DNA of 64,000 nucleotides from Archangium sp. (lineage in GTDB: Bacteria > Myxococcota > Myxococcia > Myxococcales > Myxococcaceae), in assembly GCA_030681645.1 (NCBI GenBank), contig JAUXRX010000002.1:248001-312000 (forward strand). The letters run 5' to 3'. Under the pieces are notes generated by a model. The model had not been told where the DNA came from. It saw nothing but the letters and a program-made list of their open reading frames with translations, and did no database searches. The position numbers and the translations under genes were made by a program. Position 1 is the stretch's first letter; each line of letters begins with the position of its first letter. This document shows positions 7,836-15,275 of the stretch, in pieces.

Positions 7836-10091
7836 TCAACACACGAGGCGGATGTTCGCGATCGCCTTGCGCAGCTTGACGTCGGGCACCTGCACCCACT
7901 CGAGGTATTTGGGTAACGGCAGCGCGTAGACCTGCAGCAGGTGGCTGAGCAGCGTCACCGCTTCTCCCCGGCGGCCGTCCGGGGGCGCGAGGCTCACCGC
8001 TTCGGCCACCGCCTCGAGCACGTCCACCACCCGGGGCAGCTGCGGGGGCGCGACCGCGCTCGAGCGCCCCGGCTCGGGGAACAACGTGTCGAACTGCGAG
8101 TCGGGCGAGGCCGTCTTCTGCACCGGCCGCCCGCCGGCGATCGCCTCGAGCGCCTCGAGGTGCGGCACCAGCTTCTCGAGCGCGTCGCTGGTCACCGCCA
8201 CGTCGGCGGGCAGCAGCGTGCGCCACGCCGAGTCGAAGTCGGTGCGGGCGAGCTGGATCTCGGCGTCAGACACGTGGTGGTAGAACGCGCGCCCGCCCGC
8301 GTCGCGCTGGTCGATGATCAACGAGCGCAGGTCGGGGTTCTCTTCACCCAGCGAGATGAAGCTCAGCGCGATCTCCAGCCCCTCGTACGGCCGGCGCGTC
8401 TTGCGAATGAGCTCGAGATCGACGCCGTCTTCGCCGTCGGTCACCAGCACCACCGTCGCGCGGGCCAGGTACGGGTCTTCGCCGCTCGCCCGCCCGATGG
8501 AATCGAACGCAGACACCAGCGCCAGGGAGATGTCGGTCTGACCCTCGGCCGGCGACTCGCGGAAGAGCTTGTCGATGTGCCGCGAGGCCGCGTCGCCGTT
8601 GTCGATCCGCACCAGCTCGGTGGGCGCGTCGTTGAAGAACGAGAAGTAGAGCGGGTCGAAGGGCAGCTTCGCCTTCGCCTTCACCCGGATCGCGTTCAGC
8701 TCGGACACCAGGATGGCGTCGCGAAACCGCGCGCGAGACCCGTGCATCGAGCCCGACGCGTCGAGCACGTAGACGCGCACCGCGGTCTTCTGCGAGCGGC
8801 GGGGCCTGGGGGGCGGCTCTTCCTCGAGGTACGCGCGCACCATCTGCCGGCCCGAGGCGAGGTCGAGCACCAGCGCGCCGGGCCGATCGAGCACGAAGTG
8901 GTTGAGCTGATCGAGCGAGTTGGTGGGCTCGTAGGTCATCAGCTGCGTGGGGTACGGCACGCGGCGCTGCACCGGCCGGGTCGCGCGGGTCTCGGCCTCG
9001 ACGATCTCCTCGGACAGCGCGTCCTCGACGTCGAAGTAGCGGGCGCAGCCCGACGCCAGCTCGAGGGCCTTGCGCTCGTCGTCGTCGAGATCGAAGGCCA
9101 GCTGCGCCAGCTCGGAGGCGAGCTGATCGTCGAGCCCCTTCTGCCCGCCCGGCGCGAGCCGCTCGGCGATCTCCTGCCGGGGGCGATCACGCCACCCCAG
9201 CGAGCGCATCGCCTCGGCACGATCGACCGCGGGGGCGAGGCTGCCTTCCTGGCTCATCGAGAGCACGGCGCCGCTGGCGACGCGGGCGAGCTCGGTGTCA
9301 CCGGCCTCCACGGCGCGTTCGTACAGCGCGCGCAGGCTGCGCCACGCCGTCGAGGGGTCCCTGCGGGCCGCGTGGCGCACGTGGCGGACGAGATCGTCGA
9401 GCGAGCGCACTGCGGGTGAAGCGCGCACCCGTTCCCGCGCGGCCCCCAGCTCGAGCCGGAGCCGCCGCGAGCGATCACGATCACCCTTCGCGTCGGCGCC
9501 CATGCGCAGCACGATCTCGTACGCCAGGTCGAGATCGCGCCGCTTCTGCGCGGTGTCGCCGATCTGCTGCTGGGCCCGCCCGGAAAGGAACTCTGCGAGC
9601 GCCAGCCGCGAGCTCACCGGCGCGGCGCGATCGGGGCCGCGGGGGCGATTGAAGATCTCGAACGGCACCGGCGCCGCCGCGTCGAACACCGCCGCCACCT
9701 TCACCACCCGGCCCAGCCGGCGGAAGTCCTGCTCGAGCGTGATCCTCAGCTCGGGGGGCATGTTCTGCACGCCCGCGAGGCGCTCGGCCTCGGCGAGGGC
9801 CAGCTCGAACTCGTCGAGCGAGGCCTTCGCGCGGGCCCGGAGCCCGGTGCTCAGCTCACCCAGCTTGCCCTTCGCGGTGGACAGCTCGCGCAGCAGCCGG
9901 GCGTCGGCCACGGTGTGCACGCCGGCGCGCTCGAGATCGGCGTCGAGCTCGCGCAGCGCGTCGAGCGTCACCCGGCCGTCGTCGCGCACGAAGAGCATCT
10001 TCGCGCGATCGAAGAGGCCCAGCGCAGGCGGGTGGCCCGCGCGCAGGGCGTCGAGCCGTTCCTTGAGCTGGTTGAAGCGCTCGACGCTCAT
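7836..10091 (-). CDS. VWA-domain protein (ViaA/CoxE-like) with a long helical N-terminus
   Basis: 751 residues. The first 380 or so are helical and Arg/Glu-rich (LxxL repeats, possibly TPR-like). A VWA domain covers about 437-630, with an intact MIDAS: DASGS at 444-448, TD in the EGQTDIS segment, and VTDGEDG. A C-terminal helical region follows. Such metal-binding domains pair with MoxR/RavA AAA+ ATPases encoded alongside, acting as chaperone-like or target-recruiting modules. Here the ATPase gene lies 218 bases upstream on the same strand. E. coli ViaA is about 480 residues, so this protein carries an extra large N-terminal region. Confidence 0.85.
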   Translation of the reverse strand: MSVERFNQLKERLDALRAGHPPALGLFDRAKMLFVRDDGRVTLDALRELDADLERAGVHTVADARLLRELSTAKGKLGELSTGLRARAKASLDEFELALAEAERLAGVQNMPPELRITLEQDFRRLGRVVKVAAVFDAAAPVPFEIFNRPRGPDRAAPVSSRLALAEFLSGRAQQQIGDTAQKRRDLDLAYEIVLRMGADAKGDRDRSRRLRLELGAARERVRASPAVRSLDDLVRHVRHAARRDPSTAWRSLRALYERAVEAGDTELARVASGAVLSMSQEGSLAPAVDRAEAMRSLGWRDRPRQEIAERLAPGGQKGLDDQLASELAQLAFDLDDDERKALELASGCARYFDVEDALSEEIVEAETRATRPVQRRVPYPTQLMTYEPTNSLDQLNHFVLDRPGALVLDLASGRQMVRAYLEEEPPPRPRRSQKTAVRVYVLDASGSMHGSRARFRDAILVSELNAIRVKAKAKLPFDPLYFSFFNDAPTELVRIDNGDAASRHIDKLFRESPAEGQTDISLALVSAFDSIGRASGEDPYLARATVVLVTDGEDGVDLELIRKTRRPYEGLEIALSFISLGEENPDLRSLIIDQRDAGGRAFYHHVSDAEIQLARTDFDSAWRTLLPADVAVTSDALEKLVPHLEALEAIAGGRPVQKTASPDSQFDTLFPEPGRSSAVAPPQLPRVVDVLEAVAEAVSLAPPDGRRGEAVTLLSHLLQVYALPLPKYLEWVQVPDVKLRKAIANIRLVC

Positions 10092-10096
10092 GGGGC

Positions 10097-10255
10097 ACCC
10101 CGTTCATCCCGAGAGGGTTGAGCGAAACAGCGATCGAGCTCGTCACCGCTCACCCCGAGCGGAGTCGAGGGGCGTCTTCCTGCGAGCCTGGGCGTCCCTC
10201 CCTCGACTCCGCTCGGGATGAACGGGGGGCGAGCCCTGTTTCGGTCAACCCTGCG
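10097..10255. repeat. Composite nested inverted repeat between the AAA+ and VWA genes
   Basis: Three arm pairs nest or interlock: CCCCGTTCATCCCGAG (10098) with CTCGGGATGAACGGGG (about 10211); AGGGTTGAGCGAAACAG (10114) with CTGTTTCGGTCAACCCT (10237), one mismatch; and CACCCCGAGCGGAGTCGAGG (10151) with CCTCGACTCCGCTCGGG (10201). This is the most complete copy of the 'CACCCCGAGCG' family seen at 20807, 39913, 45040 and 61087. It looks like a non-autonomous palindromic element, and no coding sequence is evident. Confidence 0.75.
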
Positions 10256-10309
10256 AGCGGCTGCGGCGGGGTGCTCAGCGCTCTGTCGACCCACTCTCCG
10301 GCTCATGGC

Positions 10310-12838
10310 TCACCGCTTGCCGCGGCCGTCGATCACCCGGCGGGAGAAGCGCGAGAACGCCTCTTCGCACCTCTGCGCCTCGTCGATCAGCGCACGCACC
10401 ACGTCACCGCGTTGCCCGGTCTCCTGCGCCAACCGCCCCAGCGCGGCGTTGAGCCGAACGAACTCGCCCTCGCGCGTCACCAGCAGCGGGTAGCGGCTCT
10501 TCACCAGCGCGTCGAAGGCCTTGTCGGCGTCGGCCGGGCCACGCACCTTCTCGGCGGGCAGCGCGGCCTCGACCAGCGACCACCAGCTCGAGAGGTAGCG
10601 CACCCGCACGCCGATCGACTGCACCTCGGCGTTCGCGATCTGCTCCCGCGATTCGGGGGCGAGCGCGACGGCGCCCACCGAGCGGAGCAGCGCGTCGATG
10701 CCCTTGAGCGCGTTGAGCTCGCCTTCGATCGCCTGCGCGGCGAGCTGCTGCCGGTAGAAGGTGTACGCGTCACCGGTGAGCACCTTGGTGGCGTCGGGCG
10801 TGACCAGCTTGGGCGCGGCGAGGCCCTGGGCGTAGGTGGCGACCCGGCGCTCCACCTCGTCGCGCGCCACGCGAATGGCGGCCCCCGGCGAGGCGCCTTC
10901 GCGCTCGAGGTTGTCGATCACCCCCTGCATCAGGCGCAGCAGTTGCTCGAGGCGGGAGAAGGGCTGCACCGTCACCACGTCGCGCGCGTACTGCTCGGCG
11001 AGCGGGGCGAGCAGCTCGACGCGCAACCCGGCGTGGGCGGAGGACAGCTCGACCAGGCACCGCTCGAGCTCGCGCAGGCGGCGGCTGTCGCCGATGAGCA
11101 GCTCGAGCGGCTCGCCTTTCCGGCCCGTCTGGCTCTGGGCGAAGGTGCGCGTGGCGCGGCGGCGCAGCGCCAGCGAGGTGCGTTCCCGCACCGCGACCAG
11201 GTGCGCCCGCACCGGCTCCACCACCTCGGGAACGATCGCCCCGGCGACCTGCACCAGCTCGCCGATGCGCTCCAGCTCTTCGGCGAGGTTGGTGGCGAGC
11301 CCCGAGACGCCGTCGAGGCGCACGGCGTCGTCGAACTCACTGCCCTCGGCGGCGAGCGCGATCATCTGCGCGGCCTGCTTGCTGAACTCCGCCACGCTGC
11401 GCGCGACTGCGGGGAGGCGCGCCTGGAGCTCCGGCACGCGATGCGCCAGCTCGAGCACGTCGCCGAAGCTCCCCAGCAACGCCACCCCGCCGCGGCCTTC
11501 ACCCTGCCCCGCCATGCCGCGCGAGCAGCGCTGCTCCATCGCCTGCACCAGCGCCTCGGCGGCGCGCAGCAGCGGCTTGCGGTTGTCGGGGTGGCGCGGC
11601 CCGGGCACCAGCTTGTCGCGCAGCGAGCGCGCGGTGGTGCTGGCGACGGACGCCGTCCACCCCCGGCTCTGCGCCTCGGCGGCCTCGACCTCTTCGTTCG
11701 ACTTGAGATCGGCCGCTTCGCGCTCGAGGGACTGCTGCAGCGAGGGGGCGAGCTTGGCGTAGGCCTGGGCGAAGGTCTTGCTCTCGACGCGGATGATCTC
11801 GAGCTGGGCGCGCTCGCGCGGGTCCGACGACTGCTTGAGGAGCGCGTCGAGCTCGGCCTCCACCGGCCCGCCGAGGAGGAAGAAGTGCCGCAGCATCTCG
11901 AGGTCGCCCGGCTCGGCCACCAGGCGGCGCTCGGGGCGGCGGTACATGCGATCGCGCACCACGATGGCCTTGAGCACCCACAGGGCCTTCACCATCGAGC
12001 GCTGCGAGAAGTACTTGGTGGGCACGTAGTCGGGCAGCTTGGCCACCTGCGAGAGCAGATCGCGCTCGAGCGCGTCGGCCAGCTCTTCCATGCCCTCGGC
12101 GACGAGCGGCGGCACCTCGACGGCCTCCACCGCTTCCTGGAGCACGTCGAGCTGCTGCAGGGTGAGGCGGGCGTGGAGCGCCGGGCGCTGGCCGGTCTGC
12201 GCGCGGTGCAGCATCTGCCCGCGGCTCGAGCGGCGCGCGAAGCTCTTGGGGGCGAAGCAGATGAACGAGATGCGATCGGCGAAGGCCTGCAGGGTCTCGG
12301 GCGAGCGCTGCAGCACCTCGGACAGGTAGCGGTTGCTGGTCATCACCGCGCACTCGCAGCGCCCCGGCGTCACCTTGCGGCCGTGCTTGAGCTCGCGCTC
12401 GTGCAGCACGTTCAAGATTGAGCGCAGCAGCATGTCGCGGCCGTCGAACACCTCGTCGAGGAACGCGTGCACGGCGCCGAGCATGCCCTCTTCGGTGAGG
12501 TGCTCGGTGCGGCCGGTCTCGGTGAGGACCTTGAAGTCGACCGGGCCGATCAGGTCGGTCTGCACGGTGTTCTCGGCCAGCTGCTTGCTGAAGAGCGAGG
12601 GCCGGCCCGACTTCTCGTCGACGATGCGCCCCAGCACGGCGCCGGCGATGGCGCTCTTGGCGGTGCCGGGCGGGCCGATGATGAGCAGGTGTTCCTTGCA
12701 CAGGAGCGCCAGCTCGAGCTGCGTGAAGAGCGACTCGCGCTCGATGAACGCTTCCTTCAGCTCGGTGAAGAAGCCGCGGAAGGCGGTCGAAGACTCGGTG
12801 AAGCGGACCTCGTCGGACCAATGGCTCGGTGCATTCAC
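10310..12838 (-). CDS. RavA/MoxR-type AAA+ ATPase with long C-terminal extension
   Basis: 842 residues. Walker A is GPPGTAKS (55-62), Walker B AFLDEV (about 125-130), sensor 1 TSNR (167-170), and NVLHEREL is the MoxR-group insert helix. The order and the LIGPVDF segment match the RavA branch rather than generic MoxR. After about residue 330 there are about 500 residues of helical, Arg/Glu/Ala-rich sequence with no recognised motif. That is roughly double the C-terminal part of E. coli RavA. It lies upstream of the VWA and coiled-coil genes on the same strand and is probably the motor of that system. The ATG is followed directly by NAPSHW. Confidence 0.88.
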   Translation of the reverse strand: MNAPSHWSDEVRFTESSTAFRGFFTELKEAFIERESLFTQLELALLCKEHLLIIGPPGTAKSAIAGAVLGRIVDEKSGRPSLFSKQLAENTVQTDLIGPVDFKVLTETGRTEHLTEEGMLGAVHAFLDEVFDGRDMLLRSILNVLHERELKHGRKVTPGRCECAVMTSNRYLSEVLQRSPETLQAFADRISFICFAPKSFARRSSRGQMLHRAQTGQRPALHARLTLQQLDVLQEAVEAVEVPPLVAEGMEELADALERDLLSQVAKLPDYVPTKYFSQRSMVKALWVLKAIVVRDRMYRRPERRLVAEPGDLEMLRHFFLLGGPVEAELDALLKQSSDPRERAQLEIIRVESKTFAQAYAKLAPSLQQSLEREAADLKSNEEVEAAEAQSRGWTASVASTTARSLRDKLVPGPRHPDNRKPLLRAAEALVQAMEQRCSRGMAGQGEGRGGVALLGSFGDVLELAHRVPELQARLPAVARSVAEFSKQAAQMIALAAEGSEFDDAVRLDGVSGLATNLAEELERIGELVQVAGAIVPEVVEPVRAHLVAVRERTSLALRRRATRTFAQSQTGRKGEPLELLIGDSRRLRELERCLVELSSAHAGLRVELLAPLAEQYARDVVTVQPFSRLEQLLRLMQGVIDNLEREGASPGAAIRVARDEVERRVATYAQGLAAPKLVTPDATKVLTGDAYTFYRQQLAAQAIEGELNALKGIDALLRSVGAVALAPESREQIANAEVQSIGVRVRYLSSWWSLVEAALPAEKVRGPADADKAFDALVKSRYPLLVTREGEFVRLNAALGRLAQETGQRGDVVRALIDEAQRCEEAFSRFSRRVIDGRGKR

Positions 12839-12885
12839 TGGGCGGCGAGTATAACGAGCGCGAGAGCGTCCGTTCCCGTGTTCTT

Positions 12886-13055
12886 GGTCGCTCCGCCTCG
12901 GCCAGCTGTCCGCTTCGCTCCCAGCTGTCTCGCGCAGCGTTCCGCTGCTATCGGCTCCGCTCCGTGATCTGGGTCGCTCCGCCTCGGCCAGCTGTACGCT
13001 TCGCTCCCAGCTGTCTCGCGCAGCGTTCCGCTGCTATCGGCTCCGCTCCGTGATC
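12886..13055. repeat. 86-bp direct tandem duplication reaching into a start codon
   Basis: GGTCGCTCCGCCTCGGCCAG begins at 12886 and again at 12972, and the two copies are almost identical (TGTCCGC versus TGTACGC) to the shared end CTCCGTGATC. Each unit contains repeated GCTCCG/CTTCGCTC/GTTCCGCTGC blocks. The second copy ends at GTGATC, 13050-13055, which is the start codon and second codon of the CPBP protease gene. A looser relative lies at 18020-18080. Confidence 0.85.
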
Positions 13056-14198
13056 AACAATCCGCCCGAACAGCCTCCTCCCCGACCGTCGCTGAGCTTC
13101 ACCGTGGCGTGGACGGTGTTCGCGCTCGTGACGTTCCTGCTGGTGGGCGGGACCGCGCAAATGATGCAGCTTGCGTGGGGGCTCTGGTTCTCGGAGCTCG
13201 TCATCTTCGCGGGGCTGACGGTGATCGGGTTCCAGCTCTCGAGCCTGGCGCCACTGCGGACGATGGGGCTGCACCGCTTCGACCCCCGCGCGTTCGGGCT
13301 GGGCTTCGCCTTCGGGCTGGTCAACTACATCGCGTGGGCGGTGCCGCTGATGGCGGCAGCGCAGGCGGTGTTCCCGAAGTGGATGGTGGATCAGTTCGAC
13401 AGCTCGCACGTCTTCGAGCGGGCGAGCCCCCTCGAGCTGGCGATCGTGCTGGTGGCGGTCTGCGTGGCGGCGCCGGTGGGCGAAGAATTCCTCTTCCGCG
13501 GCTTTCTCCAGCGCGGGCTGGCCGTTCACCGCTCGGCGCCGCGAGCGATCGTGGTGACCGCGTTCATCTTCAGCGCCTTTCACCTCGACCCGGTGGGGCT
13601 GACCGCCCGCTTCGAGCTGGGGGTGCTCTTCGGGATCCTCGCGTGGAAGGCGGGCTCGCTGTGGCCGGCGATCGCGGCGCACGCGGCGAACAACCTGATC
13701 TCCTCGGTGCTCTTCCTGGCCGCAGGCGACGCGAAAGAGGAAGACCTGGTGTGGTGGGTGCCGGTGGTGATGCTGGTCGTCGGCAACCTGGCGCTGGTGG
13801 CGCTGGTGGGCTTCGCGCGCGACCGCCTGGTCGCCGAGCCGCCGCCTGCGGACATGCCGCCCACCACCTGTGATCGCTGCGGCGTCTTCCTCGAGCCGGC
13901 GGGCTTTCAGCTGCAGTTCGGCAAAGCGTACTGCGCGGCGTGCGCGGCGCGGCCCGAGGTGGCGCTGGTGCAGAACGCGGGGCGTTTTTCCCTGCCCTGG
14001 CTCACGGCCGGGCTCGCGTCACTGCTGCTGCTGGTGGCGGTCGATTGGCGCGGGGTGAAGCTCAACCTGCTCGACGCGCAGCTGCAGCCGGGCAAGACCG
14101 TCTCGAAGCGCGATGACGTGAAGGCGCTGCGTTCGAAGGTCCGGCGCGGCGAAGCCGAGTTCCAGGACTACGAGAGACTGGTGCGTTCGCTGAAGTGA
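13050..14198 (+). CDS. CPBP (CAAX/Abi) intramembrane protease with C-terminal Cys4 domain
   Basis: 382 residues, several membrane spans. Motif 1 is GEEFLFRG (catalytic Glu145-Glu146), motif 2 SAFHLD (His178), motif 3 AHAANN (His211, Asn215): the intact glutamic-protease core of the CPBP family. A last span near 240 follows. A cytoplasmic CxxC-17-CxxC motif (CDRC 274-277, CAAC 295-298) could bind zinc, and then comes another span and a charged tail. The Cys4 addition is unusual for the family. The GTG start lies inside the tandem repeat and has no evident ribosome binding site. It is chosen because the first span would otherwise be lost. Confidence 0.85.
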   Translation: MINNPPEQPPPRPSLSFTVAWTVFALVTFLLVGGTAQMMQLAWGLWFSELVIFAGLTVIGFQLSSLAPLRTMGLHRFDPRAFGLGFAFGLVNYIAWAVPLMAAAQAVFPKWMVDQFDSSHVFERASPLELAIVLVAVCVAAPVGEEFLFRGFLQRGLAVHRSAPRAIVVTAFIFSAFHLDPVGLTARFELGVLFGILAWKAGSLWPAIAAHAANNLISSVLFLAAGDAKEEDLVWWVPVVMLVVGNLALVALVGFARDRLVAEPPPADMPPTTCDRCGVFLEPAGFQLQFGKAYCAACAARPEVALVQNAGRFSLPWLTAGLASLLLLVAVDWRGVKLNLLDAQLQPGKTVSKRDDVKALRSKVRRGEAEFQDYERLVRSLK

Positions 14199-14437
14199 GC
14201 CTGCTTCCGCGGCTTGCGGGGCTTCTGCAACTCGGCGAGCCGGCGCTCTGCGTTTTCGCGACGGCGAGTCTCGTCGGCGAGCCGCACCTGGAGGTCGTCC
14301 GCCATCTTCTCGAGGCGCTCAGCTTCTTCCACTCCTGCTCGCTCGGAGCGCGCGGGGAGCGGTCGCCCCGCCGTCGAGTGGGGTGCGGCATGCCTCAGCC
14401 TCGCGACGAGTTTCGCTCCGGCGTCAACACGGCTCAC
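14168..14437 (-). CDS. Putative small coiled-coil protein, coupled to upstream gene
   Basis: 89 residues from a GTG that overlaps the stop of the upstream gene (GTGA). The second half (EAERLEKMADDLQVRLADET then RRRENAERRLAEL) is a convincing heptad coiled coil. The first half is Arg/Ala-rich and could be spurious. It overlaps the convergent CPBP gene by 31 bases. Function is unknown. Confidence 0.42.
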   Translation of the reverse strand: MSRVDAGAKLVARLRHAAPHSTAGRPLPARSERAGVEEAERLEKMADDLQVRLADETRRRENAERRLAELQKPRKPRKQAHFSERTSLS

Positions 14438-14817
14438 TTCGTCGGGCCGCTGAGCCCCTTGTCGAGGTCGTCGACCGCCTGTTCCACGCCCGCGCGCAGG
14501 CTCTTCCAGGCCGAGCCACCCGCCTTCTTCACCGCCGCCAGGCGCTCCGCCGCGGCCTGTTCCTGCTTCTCGAGCGCGGCGAGCTTCTCCTTCGCGCCCG
14601 CCTCGACGTCCTTCTGGGCGCTGTCCTTGAGCGCCTTCGTCTTCGCCTTGAGCGTCGCCAGGCGCGCCTCCATGCGGGCCTCGAAGTCTTCCTTCTTCTC
14701 GTTGAGGTACTGCTTCGAAGCGTCGACGGCCTCAGCCGCCTCCTTCTTGACCTTCTGTCCGGAGGTCTGGGCGTGGGCGGAAACGGAGAGCAGGAGACAG
14801 AGGGCAATTGCGCGCAT
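14434..14817 (-). CDS. Secreted Ala/Lys/Glu-rich helical protein
   Basis: 127 residues. MRAIALCLLLSVSAHAQ is a clear signal peptide. The mature part is a continuous amphipathic helix rich in Ala, Lys and Glu, with AKTKALKDSAQKDVEAGAKE-type apolipoprotein or LEA-like repeats, and no Cys. Likely periplasmic. It sits in a minus-strand run of small envelope genes downstream of the subtilase. Family not recognised. Confidence 0.7.
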   Translation of the reverse strand: MRAIALCLLLSVSAHAQTSGQKVKKEAAEAVDASKQYLNEKKEDFEARMEARLATLKAKTKALKDSAQKDVEAGAKEKLAALEKQEQAAAERLAAVKKAGGSAWKSLRAGVEQAVDDLDKGLSGPTK

Positions 14818-15040
14818 GGTGCCTGTCTAACGCGAAGGTGCCGCGACGAGATGACCGATTGAACCCGTGCCGTCGCCGCCGCCCCGCGACGAAGCGGAAC
14901 CGGAACAGATCGTTGCCGCCGACGCTGAGGTGGTAGCGGGTGGCGTGCCCCGGCTCGAAGGCGAGCTGCAGCAGCACCGCGGCGAGCGGCGCGACGAGGA
15001 GGACCAGCCCGAGACAGAGGAACTCCACCGCCCGCTTCAC
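14732..15040 (-). CDS. Possible small membrane protein
   Basis: The frame starts with GTG and MKRAVEFLCLGLVLLVAPLA, a good membrane span. It continues through FEPGHATRYHLSVGGNDLF and then becomes Arg-rich. It overlaps the next gene by 86 bases, where its sequence looks like an antisense-quality shadow. The real gene may therefore end earlier through a frame error or may be a remnant. It fills an otherwise empty 240-base gap. Confidence 0.35.
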   Translation of the reverse strand: MKRAVEFLCLGLVLLVAPLAAVLLQLAFEPGHATRYHLSVGGNDLFRFRFVAGRRRRHGFNRSSRRGTFALDRHHARNCPLSPALRFRPRPDLRTEGQEGGG

Positions 15041-15057
15041 GCGGGCGAGGGCCTGGC

Positions 15058-15273
15058 TCAGGTGAAGCGGTACTGCTTCACCACGAAGCGCGGGCCGACC
15101 ATGGCGAGGGTGGCCGAGTCTGAATCGACGTCGCCTTCGGCCTCGATGCGCGCCCCGCTCTTCTTGATCTTCCGATCGCCGCCCGCCAGCAGGTACGTCT
15201 TGCCGTCGTCCGCCTCGAGCACCCAGATGCCCGTCTCGAGATCCTTGAAGTTCACGGTGCCCGAGAGCTTCAC
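15058..15273 (-). CDS. 71-residue conserved-looking hypothetical protein
   Basis: A small beta-rich protein: KLSGTVNFKDLETGIWVLEA, DDGKTYLLAGGD, a Lys-rich turn, then ARIEAEGDVD and a C-terminal strand. This resembles a single OB-like or beta-barrel fold. Start: AAGGAGG lies 7 bases ahead of the GTG at 15273, better spaced than the GTG at 15279 that overlaps the subtilase stop. The ribosome binding site is within the last codons of the subtilase gene, so translation is probably coupled to it. Confidence 0.72.
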   Translation of the reverse strand: MKLSGTVNFKDLETGIWVLEADDGKTYLLAGGDRKIKKSGARIEAEGDVDSDSATLAMVGPRFVVKQYRFT

Positions 15274-15275
15274 GG

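Noticed and set aside
10310..12838. Magnesium chelatase subunit
   Set aside because: The AAA+ core and insert helix fit RavA/MoxR, and no chlorophyll or cobalamin chelatase genes are near.
12886..13055. CRISPR array
   Set aside because: Only two abutting 86-base units, no spacers, no cas genes.
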